Part shown: positions 60,585 to 64,000 of the stretch, piece after piece
Numbering within the stretch: position 1 is the stretch's first letter
Layout of the letters: each line of letters starts with the position of its first letter
Origin: Trichoderma breve
Taxonomy: Eukaryota > Ascomycota > Sordariomycetes > Hypocreales > Hypocreaceae
Assembly: GCF_028502605.1 (NCBI RefSeq)
Contig: NC_079233.1
Span: forward strand, 4,278,001-4,342,000
Direction of reading: 5' to 3'
DNA length: 64,000 nt
Position numbers and translations under genes: made by a program
The notes under the pieces: model-generated
The model's database searches: none
What the model saw: only the letters and a program-made list of their open reading frames with translations
What the model was told of the DNA's origin: nothing

Positions 60585-61623
60585 ATGCCGTTCCTTAAGT
60601 TACAAGACCGAGGCCGGCAACTGTACTACACCTTGAATGCGCCTCCAACTACAACCTCATCGTCTGACAGTATAACAAACATCGTCCTCATTCATGGCTT
60701 GGGTTCCTCGAGCTCTTATTATGCTCCGGTTATCCCGAAGCTTGTAGATGCAGGATACTCCTGCTTGGCACTGGATTCTCATGGTGCGTGCATTAATTCT
60801 TTCATGCATTGTGGCCTCTTTACTATGCGCTGCTTCTAACTTGACACAAAATTACAAAGGCGCCGCATTAACTCCATTGACTGGTGAGGGCGGCAGCCTC
60901 AATACTATCATCGATGATATTGGTGCCGCTGTATCAGCTCTCAATATCTCACCCAGTCGCACCGTTATAGTGGGCCATTCCATGGGAGGAATTGTTGCTC
61001 CTGAAGCCACTCTTCGCTACGGATTTGCTGGCACTGTTCTTTTGGGCCCTGTTTACCCAAACGAGACTCTAACTAAAGTGCTCCAAGATAGAATTGCCAA
61101 AGTCCAACAAAGTGAGAATATGCTAGCCTCTCAGCACTATTTAATGCGCTGAGTACACATGTGGTTCAGCACTAACTGGCTAATTTTCCTTTCTTTAGAT
61201 GGGATGGATCCTTTGGTAGATGTGATTCCCATAGTTGGAACGGCATCTTCATCTACACCGCTGCAACGCGCCTTCATTCGTACTCTCCTCCTGGCTCAAA
61301 CTCCAGAAGGTTATATCGCGAACTGCAAAGCCATCGCATCTGCCTCAGTCCCAGATTACGCGAGCATCAGTACCCCTCTCTTGCTCGTCAACGGTGCTGA
61401 AGACTTTGTTTGCCCGATTGAGCTCTCACAAAAAGTATTTGACAGGTATGTAATCGTATTTCTTCCATATATGTGGCAAACTGCTTACTCGCTGCAAAGC
61501 TGGGGCTCCAAAGATAAAAAACTACAAATTCTCGATAAAACTGGCCACTGGTACTGCATTGAATCACCGGAACAAGTTGGGGACGCTATTGTTAAATTCG
61601 TGAGCGGCATGAAAACTGCGTAA
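60585..61623 (+). CDS. Alpha/beta hydrolase, 3-oxoadipate enol-lactonase-like
   Basis: Four exons (60585-60783, 60860-61111, 61199-61445, 61500-61623) give 273 aa. The oxyanion loop is VLIHGLGSSSSYY, the nucleophile Ser lies in GHSMGG, the acid in NGAEDFVCP and the His in KTGHWYCIE, forming a complete triad. Size and the core pattern resemble 3-oxoadipate enol-lactonase (PcaD) and related lactonases or carboxylesterases. In this cluster it may hydrolyse the enol-lactone formed after muconate cycloisomerisation, giving 3-oxoadipate. A muconate cycloisomerase gene is not present in the window, so an alternative ester substrate remains possible. Confidence 0.85.
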
Positions 61624-61710
61624 TCTCTGTAAAGTCCATCAAAAAGAGTAGTATATATGCACCCAAATATGTTTCATACATACATCAAGAACAGAGTCTA
61701 GTACCTCGGT

Positions 61711-63633
61711 CTAAATTTTCGACTTTGTCTGGCGGTTATACAGTGCTCTCAGATCCTTTCTCAGGATTTTGCCTGTAGGACTTCTAGGAATCGCATCAAT
61801 AAAGATTACACCACCCCTTAGTCGCTTATGGTCCGCGACTTTGTTTTTAATATAGTCAATAAGTTCGCTCTCGGATACCTTTCCTTTCGCTGCAGGCACA
61901 AGGGCAACGTATGCTGTGGGCACTTCCGTGTCTTCTCTATCTGTGCCAATCACTGCAGCGTCAGCAACGGATGGGTGTGATGTTAGAACGCCCTCAAGCT
62001 CGGCTGGGGCAACCTGAAGTCCCTTGTATTTGATCAGTTCCTGTAACATAACTAGTCAGATTCTTGTCATGCTTCTCCATGAGGTTGGAAGGTCAAGGCT
62101 CGCCTTCTTTCTGTCTACCATGTATAGAACATCTCCTTCCATTTTGAGAATATCGCCAGTCCGGAACCATCCATCAGCGGTAAAGGATGACTTATTGGCT
62201 TCGGGATTGTTGTGATACCCTTTGGTGACCATTGGACCTTTTAGCAATGCCTCGCCTGGTTCTCCCTCCTTGACGTCGTTGTCATTCTCGTCCACAAGCC
62301 TTGTGGACAAACGAGTTGTTAGCTTTCTTTCATATAAGCCTTGGTTAGTTGTATTGTTCATACCTTAGGCTAACGTTTGGTAAGAGTGGGCTCAAGCTCC
62401 CCATAGTATCCTTCCGCTCCGGTGGAGTATAAGTGACAGCACCAGTTGTTTCACTTAATCCCCAAACTTGATAAACAATGCCTTTGAGCTTCTTGCTGGC
62501 CGACTCTTGTATTTCATAGCTCATCGGCGCTGCAGCAGCCGTAGCATACTCAACGGTCTTGAATTGGTCCTTGACAGCTGGATGCTTTGCAATCGCCATG
62601 TATATAGGCGGTACAGAGAAGAAGAATGTCAGTTTAAGCTCCGCGAAATATCGAACGAAATCATCAAAGTTAAAACTTTGCATCCAATATATGACGGCTC
62701 CTTCGTAGACACAATTTATGAAGTAACTTTGCAAGCCAGCGATGTGAGCTGGGGGCAGATGGCCGAGCGTGGACCTGGGGAAAGACATGCCCATTTTGGA
62801 CCATGATTCGCGGCCCATAGTGCTGGGAAGATAGCATTCAGAAACCATGTTCATGTGAGATATGAGGACGCCTATGACAGTTAAATATCCTTCCACTATC
62901 GCGAATATATATCCATCTTACCTTTTGGTAGCCCAGTAGTACCTGATGAGTACATAATGCATACCTTGCTCTCTTCAAGCTCTTTCGGATCAGTAATTCG
63001 TCTCCAGTCCAGTGATCCTTTGAAGTCGCATGCCGCTGTGCCATCGGCGCTCACCAACTGGATCTCTGGGTATGACTTCAACACGAGAACATTTCTTTCA
63101 GGTAGTCCGGCATTGCGAGCAGCACTCAAAGCAACACCTTTCACATCTTCGCTGCATACAACGATCCTACCAGGTCCGTCTTTGATCTGTCTTGTTAAGT
63201 CTGACACCGTGGAGGAAGGCGACGCGGCTGAGTAAATGCCATCTGCAGCAAGCACAGCATAAAATATGCAAGCTAGCGCAGATTGCCCAGTAGATATCGT
63301 GACAACCACGTCTTTTTCAGACCCATCTTTCCCAATGCCGAATTGATGGCGAAGGAAGTAGGCGAATTGGCGCGTTAAATCGCGAGCGCGTGCCTTGGTG
63401 ATGACATGAGAAGGGTATTTAGCCTCAGCAAATATCGGCGCGTCTTCTTTTGCTTGGGATTCTTCAAAATCTGAACAGAACGAGTGTCAGTTACTCAAAC
63501 CGAGATGAGGGCTGTGGCGCTGTGAAGAGGTGGAAATGGCATCATGCGGAGTAACCATTGTTAGCATACCGAATAAGAGAGTAAGAAGATCCAGGTTTGG
63601 AACCTCCATCTGTCTTGGGTTTGAGTATATCAT
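61711..63633 (-). CDS. Acyl-CoA synthetase, 4-coumarate-CoA ligase-like
   Basis: Five exons (63633-63570, 63470-62922, 62871-62364, 62299-62104, 62040-61711) give 548 aa. The AMP-binding motif is CIMYSSGTTGLPKG, split by an intron. QVWGLSETTGAV, GWFRTGDIL and VDRKKELIKYKGLQVAPAELE follow, and the catalytic C-terminal Lys is in SPTGKILRKDL. Enzymes of this clade adenylate and thioesterify cinnamic, benzoic or fatty acids. The fourth intron has a GC donor (AAG/gcgagc) instead of GT, yet the model is in frame and restores the conserved KK-ELIKYKG. No clear C-terminal peroxisomal SKL (it ends TKSKI). It could activate a cinnamate or benzoate for side-chain shortening. Confidence 0.88.
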
Positions 63634-64000
63634 GATGAATGAGCTGGACAAAGTATATGGAAATACGTGTTTACGAATCAATTCGATCTAATCGCCTTCA
63701 TACAAATACTAAGGTTGCAGAAGGGTGCGTCACTGTATACATGTACGTTGGACGCCGCAACTCTTCCCCTTCCTTCGCTCAATCTTCCCAGCCGCCACTG
63801 TCTCACAAAAGCAAGCCGAGGCCCATGCAGCTGAAAAGCAGCGGCCAATTGATTTAATACACTTATCAAGGTATCTTTCTCCATGTATTGTACACTAAAT
63901 GCGGAGTGTCGGATGCGGTTGGTCAAGCGCATGATCAACATCCTTGGCCCCTCATTGTCTCTTCTGCAAGTTGGACAAGCTACGCCCAATTCGCTATTCC
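63634..64000. other. Intergenic, window end
   Basis: Upstream of the ligase gene. Contains GTCGGATG near 63908-63915, similar to the cluster promoter motif. The minus-strand frame at 63678-63989 has no recognised feature. Confidence 0.4.

Noticed and set aside
63678..63989. Minus-strand 103-codon frame with CPTC start
   Set aside because: Single CxxC is not enough for a zinc domain and the rest has no family pattern.

Overview
The window is nuclear DNA of a filamentous ascomycete. Genes carry short GT-AG introns of about 50-90 nt. There are two Zn2Cys6 regulators, a CFEM secreted protein, a Pth11-like receptor, a GH71 alpha-1,3-glucanase, fungal MFS transporters and an intron-containing tRNA-Leu. 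Gene content suggests Pezizomycotina, probably Sordariomycetes/Hypocreales; this is inference, with no marker gene to fix it. I rebuilt most spliced models by hand, and their summed exon lengths are multiples of three.

Layout. 0-4 kb: an epoxide hydrolase/dehalogenase-like hydrolase divergent from a Zn2Cys6 factor. 5-9.2 kb: a conserved fungal protein of unknown role and two tiny two-exon genes. 9.9-23.4 kb: accessory metabolism and secretion (zinc alcohol dehydrogenase, NmrA-type reductase, secreted CE1-like esterase, secreted M28 aminopeptidase, Pth11-like membrane protein, P450, small four-helix membrane protein). 24-25.7 kb: a 14-helix MFS exporter. 27-34.3 kb: a nucleoside-phosphorylase/ankyrin protein followed on the same strand by a triple AAA+ (CbbX/SpoVK-like) ATPase; its third ATPase domain has lost its Walker B glutamate and putative arginine finger. 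34.5-38.7 kb: a CFEM protein and a GH71 glucanase. 39.7-42.6 kb: an intronless AAA+ ATPase whose N terminus copies the histone H3 tail (ARTKQT-RK). 44.9-46.7 kb: a DHA1 MFS transporter. 48.2 kb: tRNA-Leu(AAG).

From 48.9 to 63.6 kb lies a coherent aromatic-acid catabolic cluster: 2,3-dihydroxybenzoate decarboxylase, a divergent Zn2Cys6 regulator, salicylate-hydroxylase-like FAD monooxygenase, intradiol ring-cleavage dioxygenase, class III CoA-transferase, enol-lactonase-like alpha/beta hydrolase and a 4-coumarate-CoA-ligase-like enzyme. Together these could feed (hydroxy)benzoates or cinnamates through catechol into the 3-oxoadipate route. The motif TCGGATA/TATCCGA occurs five times in two of the cluster's promoter regions, a candidate site for the cluster regulator.

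Most notable: the H3-tail mimic, the PNP-ankyrin / triple-AAA+ neighbour pair (possible innate-immunity or incompatibility components), and the aromatic cluster with its shared promoter motif.
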